DNA of 42,431 bases. It comes from an uncultured Lentisphaerota bacterium. Its GTDB lineage: Bacteria > Verrucomicrobiota > Lentisphaeria > Oligosphaerales > CAITYL01. The translations under genes and the position numbers were made by a program. Of this stretch, positions 16,280 to 25,105 are shown piece by piece (within the stretch, counting starts at the first letter, position 1; the number at the start of each line of letters is the position of its first letter). Below the pieces are notes generated by a model. It made no database searches. It was not told the DNA's origin and was given only the letters and a program-made list of their open reading frames with translations. Location of the stretch: positions 1-42,431 of the forward strand of contig CAIXRA010000031.1 of assembly GCA_903921725.1 (NCBI GenBank), written 5' to 3'.

Positions 16280-17884
16280 ATGCGACAGCGTCAAGGCAGA
16301 ACAAAAAAGCTCCCGCTTCTTCCCGAAAAACGGCCCGCACACGGTGCCGCGCCCGAATTGGTCGCCGCGATTGACCTGGGCGCCAGCGCGGTGCGCATGA
16401 TGCTGGCACAGGTGCATCCGGACGGCAACTGGACGGCGCTGGAGAACTTGACGCAGTCGGTAAACCTTGGCCGGGAGGTCTTCCAGCACGGCTACATCTC
16501 GCAGGAGACGACGGAGGAGATTGTCGGAATTTTCCGCCAGTTCCGGCGCCGACTCAGCGAGTACCGCCTGGACGATCCGGCCTGTATGCGTGCAGTCGCC
16601 ACCAGCGCGGTGCGCGAAGCGGAGAACCGCGAGGCGTTCCTCGACCGCATCTTCATCGCCACCGGCATCCAGGTCGAAGTCGCCTCCGCCGCAGACATCA
16701 ACCGCATGACCTTCATGGCGCTGACACGCGTGCTGGAGACGGAGAATCGGCTGCGCCGGGGCGCGCTTCTGATTACAGAGGTCGGTGGCGGTGTCACGGA
16801 ATTCCTCGGCCTAGAGAAGGGGCGGGTGAAATTTTCCCGCACATCCAAGCTCGGGCTGTTGCGCCTGCGCGACCAGATTGCCGAACACCGCATCGCGCCG
16901 GATCGGCTCAAGCCATTCCTCAACGGACAAATCGACTCCTCTCTCGGGTCGCTCCGCAAGACGGCCGGATTCGGGAGCCCGCCGGCGTTGCTGCTGATGG
17001 GCGGGGAGGCCCGCTTTGCCGCCGCCACCATCTGTCCTGAACATGACGAAGGCAAGCTCTGCCGCCTCCCAACACGAAAGGTGGCGAAACTGGCCGACGA
17101 ACTTCTCGCCCTGCCGGCAGAAGAGGTGGCGGCGCGATACGGCTTGTCCCACACCATGTCCGAGACCGTCGGTCCCGCCCTGCTCTGCCATGTGCGGCTT
17201 GCGGCACTGTTCGGCGCGGAGGCGCTGCTGGTGACCAACGCCTGCCTGCGCGACGGCATCATCGCCGAAATGGTCGGCGGCGCCGCCTGGAACCGGGAAC
17301 TGCGCCGCCAGGTGCTCGCCTCCGCCGACGAGATTGGCGGGCGCTACCAGTGTGACCGTACCCACGCCAAGGCCGTCGCCCGGCATGCGCGCCAACTCTT
17401 TTCGGTTCTCCAGACGGAGCACGCGCTTCCCGCACACTACCGGCTAATCCTCGAAGTCGCCGCGCTGCTGCACGATGCCGGCATGCTGGTCAGCCCGCGC
17501 TCGCACCACAAACATTCGATGTACCTGATCCAGAACAGCGAGCTGTTCGGCCTCGGCGAGCAGCACCGGACCATTGCTGCACTGACGGCCCGCTACCACC
17601 GCAAGTCGCCGCCGCGGCCGGCCCACGAGGAGTTCGTGCGGCTTGACCGCAAGAACAGGGTCGTCGTGATGAAGCTCGCCGCCATCCTGCGCATCGCCGA
17701 CGCCCTCGACTGCTCCCATTCCCGCCGCAACAGGCCTCTCACGTTTGAGCTGGAAGATGACCGGCTGGTCATCCGCGCGACCGGCCCCGCCGCCGCATGG
17801 GCGCAGGAGGAGGTCGCCGTCCAGGCAAAAGGCGACATGCTCCGCGATGTGTTCGGCATAAAGCCGGCGATGCGCTTCGGGTAA
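16280..17884 (+). CDS. ppx: Ppx/GppA exopolyphosphatase with C-terminal HD domain
   Basis: This 534-residue protein starts with an ASKHA phosphatase, seen in VAAIDLGASAVRMMLAQV (phosphate-1 loop), ACMRAVATSAVREAENREAF and ALLITEVGGGVTEFL (phosphate-2 loop). The second half is an HD-type domain with LEVAALLHDAGM and RSHHKHSMYLIQNSELFGL. The layout is that of exopolyphosphatase / pppGpp phosphohydrolase, which removes terminal phosphate from polyphosphate or converts pppGpp to ppGpp. GGGAAGG nine bases before the ATG at 16280 fixes the start; a TTG at 16262 is an alternative. Canonical loops have DxGSxxxR where this has DLGASAVR, a mild change. Polyphosphate kinase follows 133 bp downstream, so the substrate is most likely polyphosphate. 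Confidence 0.88.
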   Translation: MRQRQGRTKKLPLLPEKRPAHGAAPELVAAIDLGASAVRMMLAQVHPDGNWTALENLTQSVNLGREVFQHGYISQETTEEIVGIFRQFRRRLSEYRLDDPACMRAVATSAVREAENREAFLDRIFIATGIQVEVASAADINRMTFMALTRVLETENRLRRGALLITEVGGGVTEFLGLEKGRVKFSRTSKLGLLRLRDQIAEHRIAPDRLKPFLNGQIDSSLGSLRKTAGFGSPPALLLMGGEARFAAATICPEHDEGKLCRLPTRKVAKLADELLALPAEEVAARYGLSHTMSETVGPALLCHVRLAALFGAEALLVTNACLRDGIIAEMVGGAAWNRELRRQVLASADEIGGRYQCDRTHAKAVARHARQLFSVLQTEHALPAHYRLILEVAALLHDAGMLVSPRSHHKHSMYLIQNSELFGLGEQHRTIAALTARYHRKSPPRPAHEEFVRLDRKNRVVVMKLAAILRIADALDCSHSRRNRPLTFELEDDRLVIRATGPAAAWAQEEVAVQAKGDMLRDVFGIKPAMRFG

Positions 17885-18017
17885 CCGGGAAAAGTCTTTT
17901 TCATGATAAAAAACTGATTTCTCTTTGGTTTAACGCCCCCCAATCCGACACGCAGCCGGGTTCAGGGGATGTCGGACATAAAACCATGACGCTCGACGGA
18001 TGACGGAAGATCTCCCC

Positions 18018-20159
18018 ATGCCCCCCAAAAAACTTAAGGCCGCCGACGCAGGCCGACTATTCATCAACCGTGAAGCGAGCTGGCTGGAATTCAACCGCCG
18101 CGTGCTCGCCCTGGCGCAGGACGCCGCCGTCCCGCTGCTGGAGCGGTTGAAATTTCTTGCCATCACCGGCTCCAATCTCGACGAGTTCTGCCGGGTGCGC
18201 CTCGGCTCGTTGCGGATGATGGAGCGCGAAGGACGAACCGCCTCAACCGACATTGCCGGCATGGATGTCGCCACGCAGCTTGCGCTGGTCCGCGGCGGCG
18301 TCGCCGGAATGGCCGCCGACCAGTACAAATGCCTGCATGGCCTGGAAAAGCGGCTGGACGCCGCCGGCCTGCACCGGCTGGCCGCCGCCGCGGAGCTCCC
18401 CGAATCCGCCTGCCGCCATCTGCGCGGCCGGGTGGAGGAGGAATTCCTGCCGGTCGTCACCCCGGCGGCCCTGGATCTTGACCAGCCAAATGAAAATATC
18501 ATGCCGCTGCTCGACAACCTCGGGCTGTACGTGCTGGTGCGCTTTGCGGACTCCGCGCCGAAACGGCCGCGTTTTGCGGCGCTGCTCCTGCGCGGCATCC
18601 CGCGCATCGTGCCGCTCCCCGACGTCGTCGGCAGCCCCCGCGAATTCATGCTTGCCGAGGATCTCGTCCTGCGCCACCTCGACGCCTGGTTCCCAGGACG
18701 CGCCGTGGCCGACGCCGGCACTTTCCGCATCACGCGCAACGCCGACCTGGCGGTGCGCGAGGACGAGGCGGCCGACCTGCTCTCCGGCATGGAGGAGATC
18801 CTCGCCTCGCGCCAAACCTCCTTCATCGTGCGCATAGAGGTAGGCGGCACGGTTTCCACGGAGTCCGCGGAACTGCTCGCGCGGTGGCTCAGCGTCGGAC
18901 CGGAGGACGTGTACCGGCCGGACGGCCCGCTCGACCTGGCCGCGTTTCGCCGACTCGCCGCATTCCCCGGATTCGACCACCTGCTCGACAAGCCGTGGGA
19001 GCCGCAGCCCAACCCGCGTATTCCGAAGACCGGCTCCATGTTCGATGTCGCTGCCGCCGGCGACCTGCTGCTCGTGCATCCGTACGAATCGTTCGATCCC
19101 GTGGTGCGCCTGCTTCGCGAGGCGGCCGACGACCCCGGCGTGCTGGCCATCAAACAGGTTCTTTACCGCACCAGCCCCGACAGCCAGATCGTCCAGGCCC
19201 TGATGCGCGCTGCCGACAACGGCAAGGCCGTCACCGTCCTCGTTGAGCTGAAGGCGCGTTTCGACGAGGAGCGGAACATCGACTGGGCGCGGAAGCTTGA
19301 GCTGGCCGGCGTTCAGGTCGTGTACGGCGTCAAAGGCTACAAGACCCATGCCAAAGCGTGCCTGGTCGTGCGGCGCGAAGAACGCGGCATCGTCCGCTAC
19401 CTGCACCTCGGCACCGGCAACTACAACGAGGCCACCGCACGTCTCTACTCCGATCTTTCCCTGTTCACCGCCGACCCCGCGCTCGGCCAGGACGCCACCG
19501 CCTTCTTCAACACCGTCTGCGGCCTCTCTTCCCCGGTGACGCTGTCCAAGCTGGCCATGGCCCCGCTGCACCTGCGCGGCCGGCTGCTGGCAATCCTCGA
19601 CCAGGCCGTCGAGTACGCCGAGGCCGGAGGCGCCGCCACGGTGACGGCCAAGATGAACTCCCTGTGCGACGAGCCGCTCATCCGCCGACTCTACGCCGCC
19701 TCCGCCGCCGGCGTCAAGATCCGGCTCAACATCCGCGGCATCTGCTGCCTGCGCCCCGGTGTCAGGAAGATCAGCGAAAACATCCGTGTCATCAGCATCG
19801 TCGACCGCTTTCTGGAGCATGCCCGGGTTCTCTGCCTGCAAACCGGCGCCGAAACCCGCGCCTGGTTCTCCAGTGCCGACTGGATGCCGCGCAACCTTGA
19901 CCGCCGCATTGAACTGCTGGTTCCGGTGGAGGATCCGGCCTGCCGAGCGCGCTTGGCCGGCATGCTTGATGCCTGCTTCCGCGACAACACGCACGCCTGG
20001 GAGCTCGGTCCCGACGGTGGATGGCGGCGCCTCACCCCCACGGGGCGGAAAACGCCGCGGGGTGCCCAGGAGGAACTTTGCCAGCAGGCCCGGCAGGCCG
20101 CCGCCCGCCGCCGCCGTTCCCCGGTTCTCTTCGAACCGCACCTGCCGGTGAGAAAATAG
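18018..20159 (+). CDS. ppk1: polyphosphate kinase 1
   Basis: This 713-residue protein has the PPK1 domain order. The N domain begins FINREASWLEFNRRVLALAQD, the head domain has DLDQPNENIMPLL, and two PLD-like catalytic domains follow. The autophosphorylated histidine is in GYKTHAKACLVVRRE (His444) and the second catalytic histidine is in LEHARVLC (His601); both are offset by nine from E. coli His435 and His592. LHLGTGNYNEATARLYSDL is also conserved. It polymerises the gamma-phosphate of ATP into polyphosphate. GGAAG before the ATG at 18018 favours this start; an in-frame ATG at 18000 is an alternative. Together with the upstream Ppx/GppA protein it forms a polyphosphate synthesis and breakdown pair. 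Confidence 0.95.
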   Translation: MPPKKLKAADAGRLFINREASWLEFNRRVLALAQDAAVPLLERLKFLAITGSNLDEFCRVRLGSLRMMEREGRTASTDIAGMDVATQLALVRGGVAGMAADQYKCLHGLEKRLDAAGLHRLAAAAELPESACRHLRGRVEEEFLPVVTPAALDLDQPNENIMPLLDNLGLYVLVRFADSAPKRPRFAALLLRGIPRIVPLPDVVGSPREFMLAEDLVLRHLDAWFPGRAVADAGTFRITRNADLAVREDEAADLLSGMEEILASRQTSFIVRIEVGGTVSTESAELLARWLSVGPEDVYRPDGPLDLAAFRRLAAFPGFDHLLDKPWEPQPNPRIPKTGSMFDVAAAGDLLLVHPYESFDPVVRLLREAADDPGVLAIKQVLYRTSPDSQIVQALMRAADNGKAVTVLVELKARFDEERNIDWARKLELAGVQVVYGVKGYKTHAKACLVVRREERGIVRYLHLGTGNYNEATARLYSDLSLFTADPALGQDATAFFNTVCGLSSPVTLSKLAMAPLHLRGRLLAILDQAVEYAEAGGAATVTAKMNSLCDEPLIRRLYAASAAGVKIRLNIRGICCLRPGVRKISENIRVISIVDRFLEHARVLCLQTGAETRAWFSSADWMPRNLDRRIELLVPVEDPACRARLAGMLDACFRDNTHAWELGPDGGWRRLTPTGRKTPRGAQEELCQQARQAAARRRRSPVLFEPHLPVRK

Positions 20160-20270
20160 ACCTATCATTTCTGTCCTCGTTCGCGCTTCCGCGTGCTTGC
20201 GAAAACACGCCTGCGGTCTAAATTGGGCTGAGTCAAACATAAAAAGTCAGAGATCACGGGAACATTTAGC

Positions 20271-21011
20271 GTGCTCAAAACCACTAAAATGAGCGATTCG
20301 CCAACTTCGCCTCGGAATGAGGAAAATGGCGTCTCCGGCTTGCCTGAAGACGTCAAGGCAATCCGCAAAGAAATACGTGATTTCTTTGCCATCAAGGATG
20401 GCACGGGAAAGCGCATCGGCGGTTATAAACACGGTATTTATGCGTTCTATGATTATGACGGTGAGCCAATCTATGTCGGACAGACAGAAGAAAAGCTGAG
20501 TGGCCGCGTGAGCCGACATCTGACCAATCAACGGACAGATGCGGTCGCGATGAACGTCCTTGATCCGTTTGAAGTCGCCAGCATTGAAGTTTGGCCGCTG
20601 GATCACCTTGTGGACAAACTTTCCAAAGTGGAAAAGAAGGCGTTTCTGGACCGTGCCGAGTACACGGTTTTTCAAAAAGTCCTTAAGGAGTCCGCCCTCC
20701 AAGCGGTCTTGAATGAGAAAGAAATGGCGCCGCGCAAGGAGATCGAGCTTCCCCAGTCTTACAGGCGACGGATAATCCCCGACGCTATCTATCCACATCG
20801 CAAGCACCCGGACGTGCGAATTGCACGCAGGGCAACGACCATAGCCAATCTGGCTCGAGTCATTAGTGAACGTGAGGTTTCCGATGGCCTGCGCCGTACG
20901 CTCCTGACCCAAGCCAGACGCTTGGAGAAATTGGCGACCCAGCGCATTGAAGAACTTGGCATCACAGTGGACTATAAGAAAGAAAAGCCGAAACCGGCGG
21001 ACACGAAATAG
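20271..21011 (+). CDS. GIY-YIG restriction endonuclease, Eco29kI-like
   Basis: This 246-residue protein has a GIY-YIG nuclease core: KHGIYAFYDYDGEPIYVGQT (GIY at 55-57, YVG at 68-70), then RVSRH with Arg79 and His83, then Glu130 in DRAEYTVF and Asn148 in VLNEKE. The Arg-x3-His spacing matches my memory of R.Eco29kI, a type II GIY-YIG enzyme. The C-terminal 100 residues are basic and helical and may bind DNA. It lies 174 bp before a C5 methyltransferase and Vsr nuclease on the same strand, so restriction is the natural role. The GTG at 20271 has GGGA upstream; the ATG at 20289 has no Shine-Dalgarno. Composition is AT-richer than flanking ppk1 and pfkA, a sign of transfer. Confidence 0.75.
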   Translation: MLKTTKMSDSPTSPRNEENGVSGLPEDVKAIRKEIRDFFAIKDGTGKRIGGYKHGIYAFYDYDGEPIYVGQTEEKLSGRVSRHLTNQRTDAVAMNVLDPFEVASIEVWPLDHLVDKLSKVEKKAFLDRAEYTVFQKVLKESALQAVLNEKEMAPRKEIELPQSYRRRIIPDAIYPHRKHPDVRIARRATTIANLARVISEREVSDGLRRTLLTQARRLEKLATQRIEELGITVDYKKEKPKPADTK

Positions 21012-21076
21012 CGCGCCGCCTTCGTCCCCCTCCTAATCGCACCGCCGGTGGCGATGGCAAAAATGCACCTTGTTGC

Positions 21077-21150
21077 TTGAACTACACGCTAATAAATGTA
21101 TGTTATTGATGAGACAAACGGGAAAGTGTGCATTTTCCATTTTACCGTTT
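21077..21150 (+). promoter_or_regulatory. candidate promoter and palindromic operator of the methyltransferase gene
   Basis: TTGAAC (21077-21082) and TATGTT (21099-21104) are 16 bp apart. The predicted transcript start would be near 21111. Right after it lies an imperfect inverted repeat, AAACGGGAAA (21116-21125) against TTTTACCGTTT (21140-21150), placed where a repressor would block RNA polymerase. The promoter also argues against using the ATG at 21096. Confidence 0.35.
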
Positions 21151-21185
21151 ATGGTGGGGTGGTTCACATGGAAGAAGCAGACACC

Positions 21186-22286
21186 ATGAAACCGACATTC
21201 ATCGATTTCTTCGCGGGCAGCGGCTTGGTCACCGAGGCGCTTTCACGCTATTTTGTGCCGCTATGGGCCAATGATATCTGCGCTAAAAAGGCTGAAGTCT
21301 ATCAGGCCAACCATGGCTCCGGCCACTTCCACCTGAAGTCCATCACGGACGTCCACGGCGCGTCCGTACCGTTGGCGGACGTCTCTTGGGCCAGTTTCCC
21401 GTGCCAGGATTTGTCGCTGGCGGGTAACATGGGCGGCATTGAAGGCCACCGCAGCGGTTTGGTGTGGCAATGGTTGCGCGTCTTGGATGAACAGCCCGTA
21501 CGCTCCCCCATCCTTGTGGCGGAAAACGTTGCCGGCTTGGTTTCCGCAAAAAGCGGCATGTACTACCGACGGCTACACATGGCGCTGGTTGAACGGGGAT
21601 ACCAAGTCGGAGCCATCATGCTTGACGCCTGCAACTGGGTTCCCCATTCACGCCCCAGGATCTTTGTCATCGCCGCGCCCAAACAGATGGACGTTTCCGC
21701 CCTCACCTCCAGCCAGCCGTGCTGGTGTCATACCAAGGCGATCATTGCAGCTGCCAATGGCTTGCAGTCTTGGGTCTGGTGGAAATTGCCTGCGCCCGCC
21801 GTCCGGACGCAGTCATTGCGCGACTTGATAGATTGGGACGTTCCCTGTAATGAAAAAGCCCGCGCCGACAAGCTTCTTCGCCTGATTCCGGCAAATCATG
21901 CACGGAAGGCGGGATCGTATCTTCCCGGCGAGCCCCGCGTTTTTCCCGCTTACCGGCGTACCCGGAACGGAAGACAGGTTTTGGAGCTTCGCTTTGATGA
22001 AATTGCCGGTTGTCTGCGAACTCCCGAAGGCGGCAGTAGCCGGCAGTTCTTGGTCATCAGGTCCGCCAACGGTGACAGCGGTGTACGGCTTTTGACGGCG
22101 CGCGAAACGGCACGGCTCATGGGCGCGCCTGACTCGTATAAACTCCCGGGGTCGTACAACGACGCTTACAAGGCCATGGGCGATGCGGTCGCGGTGCCGG
22201 TTGCCGGATTCCTTGGACGCCACCTTCTCCTGCCGCTTGCCAAGCTGGCCGGAAGAGAAAAAATCTCCTCCCGGCGCGTTGCATGA
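21186..22286 (+). CDS. DNA (cytosine-5) methyltransferase
   Basis: This 366-residue enzyme shows the C5 methyltransferase motifs in order: motif I FIDFFAGSGLVTEAL (SAM binding), motif IV SFPCQDLSLAG with the catalytic Cys, motif VI ENVAG, motif VIII HSRPRIFVIA, a target-recognition region at about 200-290, motif IX RLLTARETARLMGAP and motif X AYKAMGDAVAVPVAGFLG. It methylates cytosine C5 in an unknown site, protecting DNA from the GIY-YIG nuclease upstream. The ATG at 21186 has GAAGAAG eight bases before it; the ATG at 21168 is equally possible and that at 21096 less likely. Its stop overlaps the vsr start by ATGA, implying translational coupling. Confidence 0.92.
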   Translation: MKPTFIDFFAGSGLVTEALSRYFVPLWANDICAKKAEVYQANHGSGHFHLKSITDVHGASVPLADVSWASFPCQDLSLAGNMGGIEGHRSGLVWQWLRVLDEQPVRSPILVAENVAGLVSAKSGMYYRRLHMALVERGYQVGAIMLDACNWVPHSRPRIFVIAAPKQMDVSALTSSQPCWCHTKAIIAAANGLQSWVWWKLPAPAVRTQSLRDLIDWDVPCNEKARADKLLRLIPANHARKAGSYLPGEPRVFPAYRRTRNGRQVLELRFDEIAGCLRTPEGGSSRQFLVIRSANGDSGVRLLTARETARLMGAPDSYKLPGSYNDAYKAMGDAVAVPVAGFLGRHLLLPLAKLAGREKISSRRVA

Positions 22287-22795
22287 TGGCGGTGGGTGGT
22301 AACGGAAACAAGTTACGCCGGCCGTCCCACAAGTCGGCAAACACATCCACTACCTTTGGCGGACTGGCGCGCGGCGAACTCATGGCCCGCATACGCAGCT
22401 CGGGTAATGCCAGTACGGAACTACGTTTCGAGCGCCTGTTACGCGCCACTCATGTCACTGGCTGGCGAAAGAACTGGGAGATCATTGGGAAACCGGACTT
22501 CGTTTTCCCCAAAGAAAAAGTCGCCGTGTTTATCGATGGCTGTTTCTGGCACGGCCATGATTGCGGCCGCAACCTTACTCCGCGCCACAATGCCGCTGCT
22601 TGGAGGGACAAGATTGCCGGCAACCGCCGCCGTGACCGGAAAGTTTCGCGCGCGCTCCGCGCCAAAGGCTGGAGCGTCATACGGGTCTGGGAATGCACGC
22701 TCGCCCAACGCACGCTTACAGTTGTTGCCCGGCTTGAACGTGCCTTGCATCCCCCCCCCACGCCCACTACATTTGCCTGCAAGAAACACCGGTGA
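22283..22795 (+). CDS. vsr: very short patch repair endonuclease Vsr
   Basis: This 170-residue protein matches Vsr: MARIRSSGNASTELRFERLL, GKPDFVF with catalytic Asp72 (E. coli Asp51), and the zinc ligands in IDGCFWHGHDC (Cys87, His92, Cys94) plus Cys138 in IRVWEC. It nicks next to T in T:G mismatches made when 5-methylcytosine deaminates, which fits its coupling to the C5 methyltransferase (4-bp ATGA overlap). The first 25 residues are unconserved. The lower-GC island ends here: pfkA with core-genome codon use starts 47 bp later. No flanking direct repeats or integrase were seen. mutL and ung in the same window belong to related repair pathways. Confidence 0.92.
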   Translation: MMAVGGNGNKLRRPSHKSANTSTTFGGLARGELMARIRSSGNASTELRFERLLRATHVTGWRKNWEIIGKPDFVFPKEKVAVFIDGCFWHGHDCGRNLTPRHNAAAWRDKIAGNRRRDRKVSRALRAKGWSVIRVWECTLAQRTLTVVARLERALHPPPTPTTFACKKHR

Positions 22796-22841
22796 ATAGC
22801 CCTTGAGTTCCCGCCGTCCCGGACGGCAAGGAGAATCCCCG

Positions 22842-23978
22842 ATGGCCCGAAAATCCCCCCAGCCCCGCCGTATCGGCATCCTCACCTCCGGCGGCGACTG
22901 CCCCGGGCTCAACGCGGCGATCCGCGGCGTCGCCAAAGCCGCCATCTCGCACTACGGGATGCGCGTGTTCGGCATCCAGGATGGCTTCCGCGGTCTGGTC
23001 GAAAACCGCTTCATCGAGCTGGACGACCGCGCCGTGTCCGGCATCCTCACCGCCGGCGGCACCATCCTCGGCTCCGCACGCGACAAGCTGGCCAAGATGC
23101 TGATTGACGGCGAAAAGTGCGACATGGCGGCGACCGCGGCCGAAAACCTCAAACGCCATCAGGTCGACTGCCTGGTCTGCCTCGGCGGCGGCGGCACGCA
23201 GAAGAACGCGCTCCATCTGCACACCGCCACCGGCTTCAACGTCGTCACCCTGCCCAAGACCATCGACAACGACGTCGCCAAGACCGACATCACCTTCGGC
23301 TTCAACTCCGCCATGAACATCGCCACCGAGGCGATCGACCGCCTGCACACCACGGCCACCAGCCACCACCGCATCATCGTCTGCGAAATCATGGGGCACA
23401 GCGCCGGCTGGCTCGCGCTCGGCTCCGGTATGGCGGGCGGCGCGGACGTCATCCTCATCCCGGAAATCCCCTACGATCTGGGAAAGGTCGCCGAACATCT
23501 CATCGAGCGCCGCCGCCACGGCAAGCGCTTCTCCATCGTCGCCGTCGCCGAAGGCGCCATGTCCGTCAAGGAGGCCCAGGCCCTCTCGATGCTCAGCAAG
23601 AAAGAGTTGAAGGAGTTGGAGGCAAAGAAGATACGGAAGGTGGAAAGCGGCGAGATCCATCTGGTGGAGGAGCCGAAGGCCTCGCGTCTTGCGCGGCAGC
23701 TCCAGCAGCTCACCGGCACCGAGGCGCGCGTGACCTCGCTCGGGCATGTCCAGCGCGGCGGCTCCCCTTCGCCCTACGACCGCCTGCTCTGCACGCTGCT
23801 CGGCACCCGCGCGGCCGAGCTGATCGCCGCCCGCCATTTCAACGTCATGGTCGCCATCAAGGGCGACCATGCGGAACCGGTCCCGCTCAAGGAAGTCGCC
23901 GGCCTGTGCCGGCGCGTTCCCGCCGACCATCCGTGGATCCACTCCGCCCGCCTTGCCGGCGCCTCCTTCGGCGGCTGA
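22842..23978 (+). CDS. pfkA: 6-phosphofructokinase with atypical phosphoryl-donor site
   Basis: This 378-residue PFK-A family protein has [47 protein letters not shown] and [15 protein letters not shown]. It phosphorylates fructose 6-phosphate in glycolysis. Where E. coli PfkA has GGDGS, this has GGGGT (Gly115-118), so the Mg-binding Asp103 equivalent is Gly while the following Gly that favours ATP is kept. It also has Lys139 in PKTIDND, seen in PPi-dependent and related enzymes. This wording is familiar from Clostridium and Spirochaete homologues. The donor (ATP or PPi) is therefore open, with ATP favoured. AAGGAGA seven bases before the ATG at 22842 fixes the start. Confidence 0.9.
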   Translation: MARKSPQPRRIGILTSGGDCPGLNAAIRGVAKAAISHYGMRVFGIQDGFRGLVENRFIELDDRAVSGILTAGGTILGSARDKLAKMLIDGEKCDMAATAAENLKRHQVDCLVCLGGGGTQKNALHLHTATGFNVVTLPKTIDNDVAKTDITFGFNSAMNIATEAIDRLHTTATSHHRIIVCEIMGHSAGWLALGSGMAGGADVILIPEIPYDLGKVAEHLIERRRHGKRFSIVAVAEGAMSVKEAQALSMLSKKELKELEAKKIRKVESGEIHLVEEPKASRLARQLQQLTGTEARVTSLGHVQRGGSPSPYDRLLCTLLGTRAAELIAARHFNVMVAIKGDHAEPVPLKEVAGLCRRVPADHPWIHSARLAGASFGG

Positions 23979-24011
23979 AGTTCCCCGGCGTTTCCGGGCA
24001 ACACGCGGAGC

Positions 24012-24049
24012 ACAAAAAAAGGGACAGGCTCCGTAAAGGTGCCTGTCCC
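24012..24049. terminator. hairpin repeat between convergent pfkA and pstS
   Basis: An A-run is followed by GGGACAGGC (24021-24029), an 11-nt loop and GCCTGTCCC (24041-24049), a perfect 9-bp stem. Read on the minus strand the stem is followed by a T-run, as in an intrinsic terminator for pstS. The wording is a dispersed repeat type; a decayed relative lies at 15912. Confidence 0.65.
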
Positions 24050-24071
24050 CGGTGTGTCTCTGCTGTTTGCG

Positions 24072-25055
24072 TTACTCGACCAGCTTGCGCATTTTCTCCG
24101 CCTGTTCGGCGGACAGCGGGAAGAAGCCGTCCTTGACGGTGATTTCCTGCCCCTGCTTCGAAAGCACGAACCGGATGAACTCACGCACCAGCGGGTCCAG
24201 CGGTTTGCCGGGCTTGCGGTTGATGTAGACGTACAGCGCGCGCCAGACCGGGTACTTGCCGCTCTTCACGTTCTCGTAGGTCGGCGCGTACGCCTTGCCG
24301 TCGTCGCCGATCACGGAAACCGCTTTCACGCCGGAGGTCTTGAAGCCGATGCCGGAGTAGCCGATGCCGTTCTTGTCCTCGGTGATCCCCATGACCACCG
24401 ACGAGGAGCCGGGCTGTTCCTTGACCGTGTCCTTGTAGTCGCCCTTCGCCAGCACGTGCTCCTTGAAGAAGCCGTTGGTGCCGGAGGCGGAGTTACGGCC
24501 GTACAGGCTGATCGGGTTTGATGCCCATACCGGATCGCTGACGCCGGCAGATCCCCAGGTCGCAATGTTCTTCCCCTTGCGCTTGAACGTCTTGGAGAAG
24601 ATGGAATCAATCTGCGCCAGGGAAAGCGCTTCGACTGGGTTGTCCTTGTTGACGAACACCGCCAGCGAGTCCAGCGCCACGCTGAGCTGCAGCGGCTTGT
24701 AGCCGTAGGTGCCCTCGAACTCGACGGCCTCGCTCTGCTTCATGGCGCGCGACATCGGCCCGAGCTGCGCGGAACCGGCGATCAGCGCCGGGGGCGCGGT
24801 ACCGGAACCTTTGCCCTCGACGCCGATGGTCACCTCCGGATAATGCTTCCGGAACCCCTCGACCCAGAAGGTCATCAGGTTGTTCAGCGTGTCGGACCCG
24901 ACGCTGTTCAGGGTGCCGGTGACGCCCGCGACCTTGACGTAGTCGGGCAGGCGCTCGTCCACCTTGATGGCCGTTTCCTCCGCGCGCAGCGTCCCCGCTG
25001 CGGCCAACGCCACCACGGCGGCGGCGGTGATTTTCCAAATGCTGGACTGTTTCAT
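24072..25055 (-). CDS. pstS: phosphate ABC transporter substrate-binding protein PstS
   Basis: This 327-residue protein has a signal peptide (MKQSSIWKITAAAVVALAAA, then GTLRA) and a PBP-like fold. The phosphate-binding segments are visible: GSDTLNNLM, EGKGSGTAPPALIAG, the YGRNSASGTNGFF loop and EQPGSSSVV. It captures inorganic phosphate in the periplasm for PstCAB, whose genes are not in the window. AAAGGAG lies seven bases before the ATG at 25055, ruling out the longer in-frame opening that overlaps the porin gene. It follows the porin by 50 bp and is probably co-transcribed from the Pho-box promoter at 26644-26696. Confidence 0.94.
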   Translation of the reverse strand: MKQSSIWKITAAAVVALAAAGTLRAEETAIKVDERLPDYVKVAGVTGTLNSVGSDTLNNLMTFWVEGFRKHYPEVTIGVEGKGSGTAPPALIAGSAQLGPMSRAMKQSEAVEFEGTYGYKPLQLSVALDSLAVFVNKDNPVEALSLAQIDSIFSKTFKRKGKNIATWGSAGVSDPVWASNPISLYGRNSASGTNGFFKEHVLAKGDYKDTVKEQPGSSSVVMGITEDKNGIGYSGIGFKTSGVKAVSVIGDDGKAYAPTYENVKSGKYPVWRALYVYINRKPGKPLDPLVREFIRFVLSKQGQEITVKDGFFPLSAEQAEKMRKLVE

Positions 25056-25105
25056 GTTCGTTTCTCCTTTTATTTGATTTGCCTTGGATGACCGGATTGC
25101 CCGGA

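Noticed and set aside
18243..20240. 665-codon minus-strand opening opposite ppk1
   Set aside because: It mirrors the ppk1 codons; its translation is low-complexity Gly/Ala/Arg/His without family motifs, as expected for antisense of GC-rich genes.
20160..22841. Phage or integrative-element borders around the restriction island
   Set aside because: No integrase, no tRNA and no flanking direct repeats could be found, so only composition supports transfer.
24039..24521. 160-codon plus-strand opening after pfkA
   Set aside because: It is antisense of pstS and includes the terminator hairpin; the peptide is typical shadow sequence.
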